Assembly (NCBI GenBank): GCA_034933245.1 | Contig: JAYFNX010000009.1 | Span: 8,074-72,073, forward strand | DNA length: 64,000 nucleotides | Reading direction: 5' to 3' | Source: Pelethousia sp034933245 | GTDB taxonomy: Bacteria; Bacillota; Clostridia; Christensenellales; CAG-138 | Part shown: positions 41,799 to 51,035 of the stretch, in pieces | How positions within the stretch are numbered: the first letter of the stretch is position 1 | How the letters are laid out: each line of letters opens with the position of its first letter | Translations under genes and position numbers: made by a program | Notes under the pieces: model-generated | What the model saw: only the letters and a program-made list of their open reading frames with translations | The model's database searches: none | What the model was told of the DNA's origin: nothing

Positions 41799-43328
41799 TT
41801 ATGCTAGCTGCGCTGTTTTTGCTTCGTCGAACTTGTTTTCAAACCGGGTGGCGAGCTCCAAAATCTTGTTTTGGGTGGCCTCGGCAATGTCCAGCTCCCC
41901 GGTGATCCTCCCGTCGCACATCACCAGGATGCGGTCTGCGATACCCAGCACCTCCGGCATTTCCGAGGATGCGAACAGCACGCCGATGCCCCGCCTTTTC
42001 AGTTCGTTCATGAGATTGTAGATCTCCACCTTGGCCGCCACGTCGATGCCGCGGGTTGGTTCATCAAAAATAACAACTTTGCTGTCCCGGGCCAGCCATT
42101 TGGCAACCACCACCTTCTGCTGGTTGCCGCCGGAAAGGCTGGCGGCTTCCACATCGGCGTTGGGCATGCGAATGGTTAGATCGGCCGTGGCCCGCTCTAC
42201 CATCTGCGTCTCTTTCTTGCGGTTTACCACACTCAGTTTGTCACAGAGAATATCCAGGTTGGGCAAGGCGATGTTTTCCCGCACGGAAAGGCGGGTGCAA
42301 AGGCCATCCTTCTTGCGGTCCTCAGGTGCCAAAACGATGCCCTTGCGAATAGCATCCATAGGCTTATGGATGGCGATGGGCTTTCCCTCCAATCGGACTT
42401 CTCCGCTCTCTTTCGGATCCACGCCAAAAAGCGCCCTGGTCATCTCGGTGCGCCCGGCCCCCATCAATCCTGCGATGCCCACGATCTCCCCTGCCCGCAG
42501 GGAGAAGCTTACATCCCGCACCATGCGGCCCGCATTGAGGCTTTTGACTTCCAGAAGCATATCGCCCAGCGGGCAATCTACCCGGGGAAATTTTTCCTTA
42601 ATCTCCCGCCCCACCATGCTTTCGATAATGCTTTCCATGGTAATATCTTGAAAATTTGCTTCCAGAATGAATTTACCATCCCGCATGATGGTTACACGAT
42701 CCACAATATGATGGAGCTCATCCAGCCGGTGGGAAATATACACGATGCTGCACCCTTCATCCCGTAGCTGGCGGATGATGGCGAAGAGCTCCTCAATTTC
42801 CTTGCTGGTAAGGGCGCTGGTGGGTTCATCCATAATGAGAATTCTGGCGTTTGTGGAAAGCGCCTTGGCGATTTCCACCATTTGCTGTTTGGAGACGGCT
42901 AAATCCCCAACCACCGTATCGGGGTCGATCTTGATTTTGAGCTTATCCAAAATAGCTTTGGACGCTTGATACATCTCCCGGTTGGAAAGGACGGCGCCCT
43001 TGCGCTTTTCCCGGCCCAGGAAGATGTTCTCCGCCACCGTCAGATGGGGGCACATATTCAATTCCTGATGGATGATGGCAATGCCGTGCTCCCGGGCCGT
43101 CGTGGGCGTAAGATCCCCTTTTATTTCCCCGCCAAATAGGTGAATGCTGCCTTCGTCCCGGGTATACACGCCGGATAGAATTTTGACCAGCGTGGATTTG
43201 CCCGCGCCGTTTTCGCCCAAAAGGGCCATAACCTCGCCCGGCCCCACATGGAAATCCACATCATCCAAGGCCTTCACGCCGGGAAAGCTTTTGGATATAT
43301 GCCGCATCTCAACAATATATTGTGCCAT
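41799..43328 (-). CDS. RbsA-type sugar ABC transporter ATPase, two nucleotide-binding domains
   Basis: 509 residues, the normal fused form. First domain: LLGENGAGKSTLVKIL, signature LAVSKQQMVEIAKAL, LIMDEPTSALTS. Second: degenerate Walker A GLMGAGRTEMTRAL as is normal in this family, SLSGGNQQKVVVAKWL, and IFDEPTRGIDVAAK. It energises import with the RbsC and binding-protein genes. A possible promoter and a hairpin lie in the 137 bases upstream. Confidence 0.95.
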   Translation of the reverse strand: MAQYIVEMRHISKSFPGVKALDDVDFHVGPGEVMALLGENGAGKSTLVKILSGVYTRDEGSIHLFGGEIKGDLTPTTAREHGIAIIHQELNMCPHLTVAENIFLGREKRKGAVLSNREMYQASKAILDKLKIKIDPDTVVGDLAVSKQQMVEIAKALSTNARILIMDEPTSALTSKEIEELFAIIRQLRDEGCSIVYISHRLDELHHIVDRVTIMRDGKFILEANFQDITMESIIESMVGREIKEKFPRVDCPLGDMLLEVKSLNAGRMVRDVSFSLRAGEIVGIAGLMGAGRTEMTRALFGVDPKESGEVRLEGKPIAIHKPMDAIRKGIVLAPEDRKKDGLCTRLSVRENIALPNLDILCDKLSVVNRKKETQMVERATADLTIRMPNADVEAASLSGGNQQKVVVAKWLARDSKVVIFDEPTRGIDVAAKVEIYNLMNELKRRGIGVLFASSEMPEVLGIADRILVMCDGRITGELDIAEATQNKILELATRFENKFDEAKTAQLA

Positions 43329-43387
43329 GCTTATCCCCTGTTTGTATGAATTTAGAAAGTTTAGAAAGTTTAAAAATCCGAAAGAAA

Positions 43388-43411
43388 AACAACAGAACTT
43401 GCTCTGTTGTT
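43388..43411 (-). terminator. intrinsic terminator or attenuator between regulatory and transport genes
   Basis: AACAACAGA, six-base loop, and its exact complement TCTGTTGTT followed on the minus strand by TTTCTTT. It lies about 55 bases after the pseudo-ATPase gene and 60 bases before rbsA. It either ends the regulatory operon or acts as an attenuator for the transport genes; a weak TATGAT box lies just before it. Confidence 0.75.
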
Positions 43412-43465
43412 ATCATAGCATTCGGCACGTTGAAACCATAAGGGGCATTCTTTGGTTTTTTAGGG

Positions 43466-44842
43466 CTATTTTTTAGGACTTGCGAGGATTCGCTCCGCGA
43501 TGGATGCCGCGCCCGAGATGCCGGAGGATAGAACGATTACGGCGATGTTTCGATCCCGCAGCATATCCATCAGGCCCACCACATGCTGGCGCAAGGAAAG
43601 GTCAATGGCATCGAAGGGTTTCACGCACAGCACCGCCGCAGGGTGCTGAAAGGATATGCGGCAATAGGCCAGCGTATAGAGCTCCTGAATGGAGAGCGTC
43701 CGGATATCTTGGGCAAAAATGCTCTCCCCGGTCATAGCATAATATTCCTTTATTACGCTTTTGCGGATGCGCCCGCAAAGCCAGATCCCCGGCATGCGTC
43801 GGTCTGCGGTAAAGCAAAGATTGTCCAGATAGGAAAGGTCGGGAAAGAGCATGTGCTGCACCGGCTTTTCACCGATAACCGCCACGCTGCGGTAGGGGAT
43901 GCGGGGCACAGTGCTTCCCCGTATGGCCAAGGTGCCCGCTTTGGGTGCCATGATTCCCAAGGCCAGGGATACGATATCCTCCGCCGCGTCATCATCCGCC
44001 AGCAGGGCCGCGCACTCCCCCGGATACACGGAAAAAGACAGGTCGTGCAGACTCGCCGTATACACGTTGGAAAAGGCAAGAGCCGGCAGGTGTTCCCAAT
44101 CCGGCTCCCTGGTGAGGGGCTTAGGCTGCCGGGAACGGCGCTGGGGGAAAGCGAGTTCGCCGCCATAAGGCTCCGCGAGCTTTTGGATTTTTCCGTTCTC
44201 CAGCACGGCAACCCGGTCGCACAGGTCCAGAAGTTCTTTTTCATGGCTGCATACATATAGGAACGAAACGCCGCGCTGGGTATAGCGCCGCATGAGGCGC
44301 TGGATGTTTGCCAGCTCCCTCTCGCTTAGGAAGCTGCTCATGTCCCGCATAATGATCAGGCGCTTGCCCGTGTTCACGGCCCGGAGCATCTCCACCACGC
44401 AGCGTTCATAGGCCGAAAGCTGGTCCACATAGCAATCCCCCCGGATGGGCACGCCCAGCTCTTGGGCATAAAGCCGGAAGCTTTTGTGAAGCCGCCGGGA
44501 AGGAATTACATAGCTTTTAAAGCTGCCCCGCAGCACAAACACATTATCCGCCACCGTAAGGGAATCTACCAGCCGTGAGGATTTTTCAATGATAGCCGTG
44601 GGGTTTTCATCCATCCCGCTGTGCTTATAATCGTTCACGGGCCGCTCAAAAAAATAGACGCGGCCGAAATGCAGGGGCGTATTGACCATCATAAGGCTGA
44701 TGAGGGTTTCGAGCCCTACGTCGTTGATACAAAGAAGGCCCATGATCTCCCCGCTGAAAATATGGAGGTTCACATTGTTGAGCAGCGTGGCCCCATCCTC
44801 CAGGCAGCTCACCCGCTCCATGCGCAAAAGCTCTTCTCTCAT
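43466..44842 (-). CDS. degenerate RbsA-like ABC protein without ATPase motifs
   Basis: 458 residues laid out like RbsA with two nucleotide-binding domains, but the catalytic motifs are gone. Where RbsA has GENGAGKST this protein has CINDVGLET, so the Walker lysine is Leu; Walker B is LIIMRDMSSFL instead of LIMDEPTSAL; in the second half FDEPTRGID is replaced by VKPFDAIDL and the Walker A by LLADDDAAED. Parts of the scaffold are kept (YVCSHEKELLDLCDRVAVLENG). It therefore cannot power transport. Its start overlaps the histidine kinase stop by four bases. I infer a signalling role, perhaps reading transporter occupancy for the kinase; this is not shown by sequence. Confidence 0.85.
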   Translation of the reverse strand: MREELLRMERVSCLEDGATLLNNVNLHIFSGEIMGLLCINDVGLETLISLMMVNTPLHFGRVYFFERPVNDYKHSGMDENPTAIIEKSSRLVDSLTVADNVFVLRGSFKSYVIPSRRLHKSFRLYAQELGVPIRGDCYVDQLSAYERCVVEMLRAVNTGKRLIIMRDMSSFLSERELANIQRLMRRYTQRGVSFLYVCSHEKELLDLCDRVAVLENGKIQKLAEPYGGELAFPQRRSRQPKPLTREPDWEHLPALAFSNVYTASLHDLSFSVYPGECAALLADDDAAEDIVSLALGIMAPKAGTLAIRGSTVPRIPYRSVAVIGEKPVQHMLFPDLSYLDNLCFTADRRMPGIWLCGRIRKSVIKEYYAMTGESIFAQDIRTLSIQELYTLAYCRISFQHPAAVLCVKPFDAIDLSLRQHVVGLMDMLRDRNIAVIVLSSGISGAASIAERILASPKK

Positions 44843-45891
44843 ACCATGCTTCGCCTAGCCGTGCCTTCCGCCACGCGCCGCGCCTCCTGATCATCCAAGG
44901 TTCTGGGGAGCGTGACACGCACATCCGTGCCTTCCCCCTCTACACTGTAGATATAGATGCCGTATTCCTCCCCAAAGAGCAGCTTAATCCGGTTGTTCAC
45001 GTTGATGAGGGCGATGCCGCCATAGCTCCTTTGCCATTGGGCCGTCTCAAAATATGCCGCGTTCAGATGGGCATTCAGGGCGTCCAGCTTGGCCTCTTGC
45101 ATACCTACGCCGTTGTCCGATACGGTGATGAGCAGGCGCGTGTTGGTGAGCTCCAGGCGGATGCGCAAAAGCCCGTCGGAAAGCCGCTGCTCCAGGCCGT
45201 GTACAATGGCGTTCTCGGCAATGGGCTGCAGGGTAAGCTTGAGGAGGCGGCAGCGCAGCAGTTCCTGCTTATCCGCCTCGTCATATTCGATGCGCATTTC
45301 CAGCCTCTCCCCAAAGCGGTATTGCTGGATGTGGAAATAGTTCTCCACGTTATGGAGTTCTTCCTCCAAAGAGACAAGATTTTCCAGGTTGCTTATGGTA
45401 TAGCGGAAGAAGGTAGAAAGAGCCTCCGTCATCTCCGCGATATCCTTTGCCCCGGCAATGAGCGCATCGCTGCGGATGCCTTCCAGGGTGTTGTAAAGAA
45501 AATGGGGGTTGATCTGGTTCTGCAGGGCCAAATATTGGGCTTGCCGCTTGCTGGCGCTGATGAATTCCTTTGTGGCGAAGATGTTCCGGATTCTGCCGAT
45601 GGCCGCCTCTGTGCCCGGGCTGAAGGGATAGCGCATGTCCAGCGTATCCTCCACGGTATACCCGGCGGCGAAAAGGGTGAGCAGTTTTTCGGTCTCCCGG
45701 TATGGTTTATAAACATAGGCGTAGACGGCAACGCTCTCCATCGCCAGCACTCCCAAGGGCAACAGTACGGCCAGATAGCTCGTTTGCACCCAATAAAAAG
45801 CCACCATGGCCGCCATGGCCAAAAGCGCCGAAAAAAGGACGGCCAGCAGAAGGATCCGGGCGCTTATATAGCGTTTTATCTTGAACCGCAT
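44839..45891 (-). CDS. YesM-type sensor histidine kinase with a minimal sensor
   Basis: 350 residues, well short of the 570-600 of ordinary YesM proteins. Two closely spaced membrane helices (ILLLAVLFSALLAMAAMVAF, then LAVLLPLGVLAMESVAVYAYVY) leave almost no extracellular domain. The His_kinase domain is complete: QNQINPHFLYNTLEGI with the phospho-His, LTLQPIAENAIVHGL, and VSDNGVGM. It is followed directly by the dead ABC protein and preceded by the YesN-type regulator. The missing sensor suggests it takes its signal from another protein. Confidence 0.92.
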   Translation of the reverse strand: MRFKIKRYISARILLLAVLFSALLAMAAMVAFYWVQTSYLAVLLPLGVLAMESVAVYAYVYKPYRETEKLLTLFAAGYTVEDTLDMRYPFSPGTEAAIGRIRNIFATKEFISASKRQAQYLALQNQINPHFLYNTLEGIRSDALIAGAKDIAEMTEALSTFFRYTISNLENLVSLEEELHNVENYFHIQQYRFGERLEMRIEYDEADKQELLRCRLLKLTLQPIAENAIVHGLEQRLSDGLLRIRLELTNTRLLITVSDNGVGMQEAKLDALNAHLNAAYFETAQWQRSYGGIALINVNNRIKLLFGEEYGIYIYSVEGEGTDVRVTLPRTLDDQEARRVAEGTARRSMV

Positions 45892-45895
45892 GGCA

Positions 45896-47509
45896 TTAAG
45901 AATACAGCTTGCGGAATTCAGTGGGTGTCACGCTGGCAAGCTTTTTGAAGGTACGGTTAAAATGCTTCAGGTCCACATAGCCCACACGGGTGCAGATGTC
46001 CGCCACGGATAAGTCCGTTCCCCGCAAAAGCTCCTTGGCTTTTGCAATGCGCACGCCGGAAAGATATTCCAGAAAGGTTTCGCCGCATTCTTTCTTAAAC
46101 AGCACGCTAAAATAGCTGGGGTTAAACCCGGCGACCCCCGCAATTTCCTCCAGGGTAACCGGTTCCCGGTAATGTTCCAGAATATAGCGCCGCGCATTGC
46201 CGATGGGCCGCGTTACGGCTTCGCGCAGGGCGCTGCGCTGCATGGCCAAATGGCCCGCTATTTTACCCGAAAGCAAAGCGAATACGCCCGCCGCATCGTG
46301 AACCAGCTCCAGTTGTTCTTCAAAATCCCCATAGGCCGTCTCTATGGCGTCCGCGGGGCCGTAAAGCGTGCGCATCATGGCTAAAAATAGCGAAAATGCG
46401 CCTTCCGCCGCCTGCAGCAGGGCCGTCCCGCTTAACGCGGGCGTCGTCATAACGCGCTCCCTAAATTCATGCAAAAGGGGCAGAACCGCATCTTCATCCA
46501 GGCGTTCCACAATGGAGCTAAGCTGCATTTTAAAATCCCCTTGCAAAACATCCCGATCCGGGGCACCGGTCGAATACCCTTCCAGCACATGCAAGCCGGC
46601 GGTATCCACCAGCCTTTGGTTAACCGCCTGCAGCGCATCCTCCAAAGAGCACGGCAGGGCATCCAGGCTTTTCTTTACCGTGCCCAGGCCCAACGTAATT
46701 TCCGTCTGCCGGAATACATCCTTCTGCGCGTTCATTTCGTTGGAAAAGGCTAGGACTTGCCGCCGCAGGCCGCCCTCCTGCTTTGCTTCATAATTGGCAA
46801 ATCCAAGAATGCGGGTGCGTTGGTAAAAGCAAGCCTGCTCCATACACAATGGGTGGAGGTACCGGTGCAGCAATTCCGCCAGCTTATCCCGCAAAACCGT
46901 GCAGGCAGCCTCCGTATACTCCTTTTCGCACGGAAAATCCAGCTTCACCACATAGGCGCGGAAAAGGCCTGGGCCGAATTGGTAATGATAGCGGCCGTTT
47001 GCCTCTTTATAGGAAAGCGAGGCCTGCCGTGTGGGATTGAGCAGCCAATCCCCAAAAAACATGGCGCGAAGCTGATCGCTATCCTGGTCAATCCTGGATA
47101 GCAGGGTGCGCTCCCGGGCTACTTCCTGGGTACGCAGCAAATACCGCCATCGGATTTTTTCCAGGGTGCCTTCCAGCTCCTCCTTGTTCACAGGCTTAAG
47201 CAGATAGGCGTTTGCGCCGTACTTAATGGCTTCCTGGGCATATTCAAAATCCCGGTAGCCGCTGATAATCACGATTTCGGCATTGGGACAAAAATCCCGG
47301 ATTTTTCCAATAAGGGTCAGCCCATCCAGCCCGGGCATGCGGATATCCGTAACCACCAGATCCGGCTGTTCCCGCTCTACGCAAGCATAGGCCTGCAGGC
47401 CATCGTGGGCCGTGGCCACGATTTGCATGCCAAAGGCGGACCAGTCCACAATATTGCAAATCAGGTTACAAACCCTGACTTCGTCATCGGCAACCAAAAC
47501 CTTGATCAT
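45896..47509 (-). CDS. YesN-type response regulator with AraC DNA-binding domain
   Basis: 537 residues from the ATG at 47509 (GAGG seven bases upstream; the frame is open further up). The receiver domain has the acidic pocket VADDE, phosphoryl site LVVTDIRMPGLDG and the lysine in LLKPVNKEEL. A middle region of about 300 residues follows. The C-terminus is an AraC double helix-turn-helix (LEEIAGVAGFNPSYFSVLFK, then VADICTRVGYVDLKHFNRTF). It probably activates the sugar operon in response to the adjacent kinase. Confidence 0.94.
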   Translation of the reverse strand: MIKVLVADDEVRVCNLICNIVDWSAFGMQIVATAHDGLQAYACVEREQPDLVVTDIRMPGLDGLTLIGKIRDFCPNAEIVIISGYRDFEYAQEAIKYGANAYLLKPVNKEELEGTLEKIRWRYLLRTQEVARERTLLSRIDQDSDQLRAMFFGDWLLNPTRQASLSYKEANGRYHYQFGPGLFRAYVVKLDFPCEKEYTEAACTVLRDKLAELLHRYLHPLCMEQACFYQRTRILGFANYEAKQEGGLRRQVLAFSNEMNAQKDVFRQTEITLGLGTVKKSLDALPCSLEDALQAVNQRLVDTAGLHVLEGYSTGAPDRDVLQGDFKMQLSSIVERLDEDAVLPLLHEFRERVMTTPALSGTALLQAAEGAFSLFLAMMRTLYGPADAIETAYGDFEEQLELVHDAAGVFALLSGKIAGHLAMQRSALREAVTRPIGNARRYILEHYREPVTLEEIAGVAGFNPSYFSVLFKKECGETFLEYLSGVRIAKAKELLRGTDLSVADICTRVGYVDLKHFNRTFKKLASVTPTEFRKLYS

Positions 47510-47816
47510 TCCCATGCCTCGCTTTATCCTTTTCGTCGTATGAGAACCTTGATGAGAGTTATCGAATCGTACCGTATAAATACGGGCGGCGCGGATACGG
47601 CCAAGCCCTGCTGGTATCATGTATATAGTAGCATATGGCGGCACATCCGGCAAACCAAACAAGAGAGCAGCCACCGGCCCTCCCGCCTATATGTGCGGGC
47701 AAATGGTATAAGCGATCCGTTCCTGCCACTCTACGCAACGTTGCTTGCAGAATGGAAACGCGGGGTTTATTTTAAGGATAGCATGGCGTTTCCCCGCCTG
47801 GAAAGGATAAGGAGCG
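47510..47816. other. divergent intergenic region
   Basis: About 300 bases between the response regulator (minus) and the GIY-YIG gene (plus). On the minus strand a weak pair TTGGCC and TATTTA, 16 bases apart, at about 47584-47612 could drive the regulator. I see no other structure or gene. Confidence 0.35.
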
Positions 47817-48158
47817 ATGGAAAATAAGAAAGAACTGAAGGATTTCTATAAAAGCAGGGTCATCGTTGGTGGCGTCTACCGTATTACGTGCAGCGGGAGC
47901 GGCCGTACATGGCTAAAATCCACAAAGGATCTGCAAGGGCAGGCAAACAAGTTTCGTTTTGCCATACAAAATCATACATGCCCGGAGCCCGGTATGCGGG
48001 CAGACTGGCTACAGCACGGCGCGGCGTCTTTTTCTTTTGCGATCCTGGAGGAGTTGGAAAAAGGGAATACCCAAACGGATGCGGAATTTTCCGAAGATAT
48101 CCGCACTTTGTTTAAAATGTGGCTGGAAAAATCAGAAAACGGGAGCTTGGGACAATGA
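47817..48158 (+). CDS. GIY-YIG nuclease-like protein
   Basis: 113 residues. The first strand pair GGVYRITCSGSGRTWLKSTKDL matches a GIY-YIG core in a divergent form (GVY and WLKS in place of GIY and YIG), followed by NKFRFAIQNHTC and the helix ADWLQHGAASFSFAILEEL with the conserved acidic position. Similar small proteins are common in Bacillota and usually stand next to a DUF2087 gene, as here. Nuclease activity is not certain since the core is altered. Confidence 0.75.
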   Translation: MENKKELKDFYKSRVIVGGVYRITCSGSGRTWLKSTKDLQGQANKFRFAIQNHTCPEPGMRADWLQHGAASFSFAILEELEKGNTQTDAEFSEDIRTLFKMWLEKSENGSLGQ

Positions 48159-48457
48159 AAGCGCAGCGAAACAACATCCAGCCGTTTTTGAATAGGGAGG
48201 GAAGAATCCTTCAATTGCCCCGCAGACGGGGATGCCGGTATGCGGTACTCGGCTATTTGGCCGAAAAATTCGAGCCGGGTCAAAGCTTTACCGAGGGACA
48301 GGTCAATGCGATCTGCAACCAATGGCATACCTTCGGGGATTATTTTGTTTTACGCCGGGAACTTGTGGATAGCGGCTTTTTGCAGCGGGAACCTGACGGC
48401 TCCCGTTATTGGAGGGCGGCCGCGGTGCCTGGCGCCTCGGTTGAAACCGATCCATGA
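48155..48457 (+). CDS. DUF2087-domain protein
   Basis: 100 residues beginning at the ATG at 48155, which overlaps the previous stop (ATGA). The domain shows the usual IQPFLNREGRILQLPRRRG, YAVLGYLAEKFEPGQSFTE and HTFGDYFVLRRELVDSGFL segments, ending with a basic and aromatic DGSRYWRA. DUF2087 is often fused to winged-helix regulators, and this looks like a stand-alone wing module; the function is unknown. Confidence 0.85.
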   Translation: MKAQRNNIQPFLNREGRILQLPRRRGCRYAVLGYLAEKFEPGQSFTEGQVNAICNQWHTFGDYFVLRRELVDSGFLQREPDGSRYWRAAAVPGASVETDP

Positions 48458-48530
48458 AGAGCCGGCCAATCGTCCCTTTGTTTTTTTCAATCCAAACGAA
48501 GCAGCCATGGTAAACCCGTGTCCCATCAAC

Positions 48531-48560
48531 GCAAAAGAGTGGCGCAAGCCACTCTTTTGC
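48531..48560. terminator. bidirectional terminator between DUF2087 and leuS genes
   Basis: Perfect 13-bp stem GCAAAAGAGTGGC, four-base loop, exact complement. A and T tracts lie within the arms on both sides; it can end both the plus-strand pair and minus-strand leuS, which stops 48 bases away. Confidence 0.85.
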
Positions 48561-48607
48561 TATGTTGTCATGGTTCGTCGTCGCAGCATGGCATGGCGTT
48601 TTTTTGC

Positions 48608-51019
48608 CTAGCCCACTACAATGTTGATGATGTTCTTCACCACGATTACCTTGCGCACGGTTTTGCCTTCCGTAAACGCCTGCACTTCAGGCAGGGCCAT
48701 GGCCTTTTCCTGCGCTTCCTGCTGCGGTATATCCACGGGAAGGTCGATGCGGGCGCGCACCTTACCGTTTACCTGCACGCCGTATTCGATGGTTTTCTGG
48801 GCCAGGGCATTTTCATCCCAAGCGGCCCAAGGTGTGGCGTAAACGGGCGTTTCATAGCCCAGCAGCTCGTTCATCTCCTCACAAATGTGGGGGGCTACGG
48901 GAGAAAGCAGGATGAGCAGGGTGTGAAGTTCTTCCTTCGTCACGTCGCCTTTTGCGTAGAACTCGTTAACCAGGCTCATCATGGCGGCGATGGCGGTGTT
49001 ATATTTCATCCGCTCATAATCTTCGCTTACCTTCTTGATGGTGCCATGGACGGCTGCGCAAAGATCGGACCGAATGCCATCCTCTTCGGAAAGCATATCC
49101 TGCAACCGCCATACCCGTTCCAGGAAGCGGCGGCAGCCCCGGGCGCCGGTGGTGCTCCAAGGGATGGGTTGGTCGAATGCGCCCATGAACATTTCATAAA
49201 GGCGGAAGGAATCCGCGCCCATTTCCTTTACAATATCGTCCGGATTGATTACATTTCCCCGGGATTTGCTCATTTTATCGCCGTTTTCACCCAGGATCAT
49301 GCCATGGCTTGTGCGCTTGCGGTAAGGCTCCGGCGTAGGCACCAAGCCGAGATCATAGAGGAATTTATGCCAGAACCGGGAGTAGAGCACATGCAGCGTG
49401 GTGTGCTCCATGCCGCCGTTATACCAATCCACGGGCGTCCAGTAGTTCAGGGCCTCGGGGCTGGCTAGAGCCTGGTGGTTGTGGGGGTCCGTATAGCGCA
49501 GGAAATACCAGCTGGAACCGGCCCAGTTGGGCATCGTGTCCGTTTCCCGTTCCGCCGCGCCGCCACACTTGGGGCAGGTGGTATGAATCCAATCCGTTGC
49601 CCGGGCCAGCGCGCTGGAGCCATCGTCGCTGGGCTCGTAGTTCTGGATTTCCGGAAGGGTTAGGGGCAGCTGGTCATAGGGCAGAGGAACCCATCCACAC
49701 TTCTCACAATGAACCAAGGGGATCGGCTCGCCCCAATACCGTTGGCGGGAAAACACCCAGTCCCGAAGCTTATAGTTCACCTTCCGGTGGCCGATGCCCT
49801 CCTTTTCCAGGTAGTTCTTCATGGCCTCTATCGCCTCTTCCACCTGCATGCCCGTGAGGAAGCCGGAGTTGACCATTTCGCCCGTAGCGCATTCGACATA
49901 GGCTTCTTTGGTCACATCGCCCCCCGCCACCACCTCAATGATGGGTAAGCCGAAGGTTTTCGCGAATTCCCAGTCCCGGGTATCATGGCCGGGCACGGCC
50001 ATGATGGCGCCGGTACCGTAGCTCATAAGCACATAATCCGACACCCAGATGGGGATCTCCTTCCCGTTCACCGGGTTCACCGCCATTATGCCCGCGAGGG
50101 GAACGCCCGTCTTATCCTTGGCCAACTCGCTGCGCTCAAAATCGCTCTTGCGGGCAGCCGCCTGCCGGTAGGCGCGCACAGCTTCCATGTTTTGAATGCG
50201 GTCGGCCCATTTCTCAATGTAAGGATGCTCCGGGGACATAACCATATAAGTCACGCCAAAAAGGGTATCCGCCCGGGTCGTGAAAACGGTGAGGATGTCC
50301 TCGCTTCCCGCCACGCGGAAATCCACCTCCGCGCCCTCGCTGCGGCCAATCCAGTTTCGCTGCTGGATTTTTACCCGATCGATATAATCCACCGTATCCA
50401 GATCATCGATGAGGCGCTGGGCATAAGCGGTTATTTTCAGCATCCACTGGCTGCGCACCTTCTGGATGACAGGGCCGCCGCAGCGCTCGCAAACGCCCTC
50501 CACCACTTCCTCATTGGCAAGGCCCACCTTGCAGCTTGTGCAGAAATTGATGGGGATTTCGGCTTTATAGGCCAAGCCGTGCTCATAAAGCTTAAGAAAA
50601 ATCCACTGGGTCCATTTATAATATTCCGGGTCGGTCGTATTCACTTCCCGGGACCAATCGAAGCTGAAGCCCAGCCGCTTAAGTTGCTTGCGGAAAAGGG
50701 CGATATTCTTTGCCGTGACCTTGGCCGGATGTTCCCCCGTCTTAATGGCGTAATTCTCCGTGGGCAGGCCGAAGGCATCGTACCCGATAGGATAGAGCAC
50801 GTTGTACCCCTCCATCCGGCGTTTACGGGCAATGATGTCCATGGCAGTATTGGAGCGCGGATGGCCCACATGCAGCCCCGCGCCGCTGGGATACGGGAAC
50901 TCGATGAGGGGATAGAACTTGGGCATGGTATAATCGTCCTTGGCCTCAAAACAATGGGCTTCCTCCCACTTCTTCTGCCACTTGAGCTCCACCTGGTCGT
51001 GGTCGTAACGGTTTGACAT
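48608..51019 (-). CDS. leuS: leucyl-tRNA synthetase
   Basis: Charges tRNA-Leu. 803 residues with the start at 51019 (GGAGG six bases upstream). HIGH-like motif PYPSGAGLHVGHP, editing domain with GTGAIMAVPGHDTRD, zinc-type segment CERCGGPVIQK and the KMSKS loop (GDKMSKSRGNVINP) are present. The T-box leader upstream should switch its expression on when tRNA-Leu is uncharged. Ends in TAG. Confidence 0.98.
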   Translation of the reverse strand: MSNRYDHDQVELKWQKKWEEAHCFEAKDDYTMPKFYPLIEFPYPSGAGLHVGHPRSNTAMDIIARKRRMEGYNVLYPIGYDAFGLPTENYAIKTGEHPAKVTAKNIALFRKQLKRLGFSFDWSREVNTTDPEYYKWTQWIFLKLYEHGLAYKAEIPINFCTSCKVGLANEEVVEGVCERCGGPVIQKVRSQWMLKITAYAQRLIDDLDTVDYIDRVKIQQRNWIGRSEGAEVDFRVAGSEDILTVFTTRADTLFGVTYMVMSPEHPYIEKWADRIQNMEAVRAYRQAAARKSDFERSELAKDKTGVPLAGIMAVNPVNGKEIPIWVSDYVLMSYGTGAIMAVPGHDTRDWEFAKTFGLPIIEVVAGGDVTKEAYVECATGEMVNSGFLTGMQVEEAIEAMKNYLEKEGIGHRKVNYKLRDWVFSRQRYWGEPIPLVHCEKCGWVPLPYDQLPLTLPEIQNYEPSDDGSSALARATDWIHTTCPKCGGAAERETDTMPNWAGSSWYFLRYTDPHNHQALASPEALNYWTPVDWYNGGMEHTTLHVLYSRFWHKFLYDLGLVPTPEPYRKRTSHGMILGENGDKMSKSRGNVINPDDIVKEMGADSFRLYEMFMGAFDQPIPWSTTGARGCRRFLERVWRLQDMLSEEDGIRSDLCAAVHGTIKKVSEDYERMKYNTAIAAMMSLVNEFYAKGDVTKEELHTLLILLSPVAPHICEEMNELLGYETPVYATPWAAWDENALAQKTIEYGVQVNGKVRARIDLPVDIPQQEAQEKAMALPEVQAFTEGKTVRKVIVVKNIINIVVG

Positions 51020-51035
51020 AAGCTTCCTCCATGAT

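Noticed and set aside
49985..51016. 343-codon plus-strand open frame opposite leuS
   Set aside because: Shadow of leuS, no plausible start or family.
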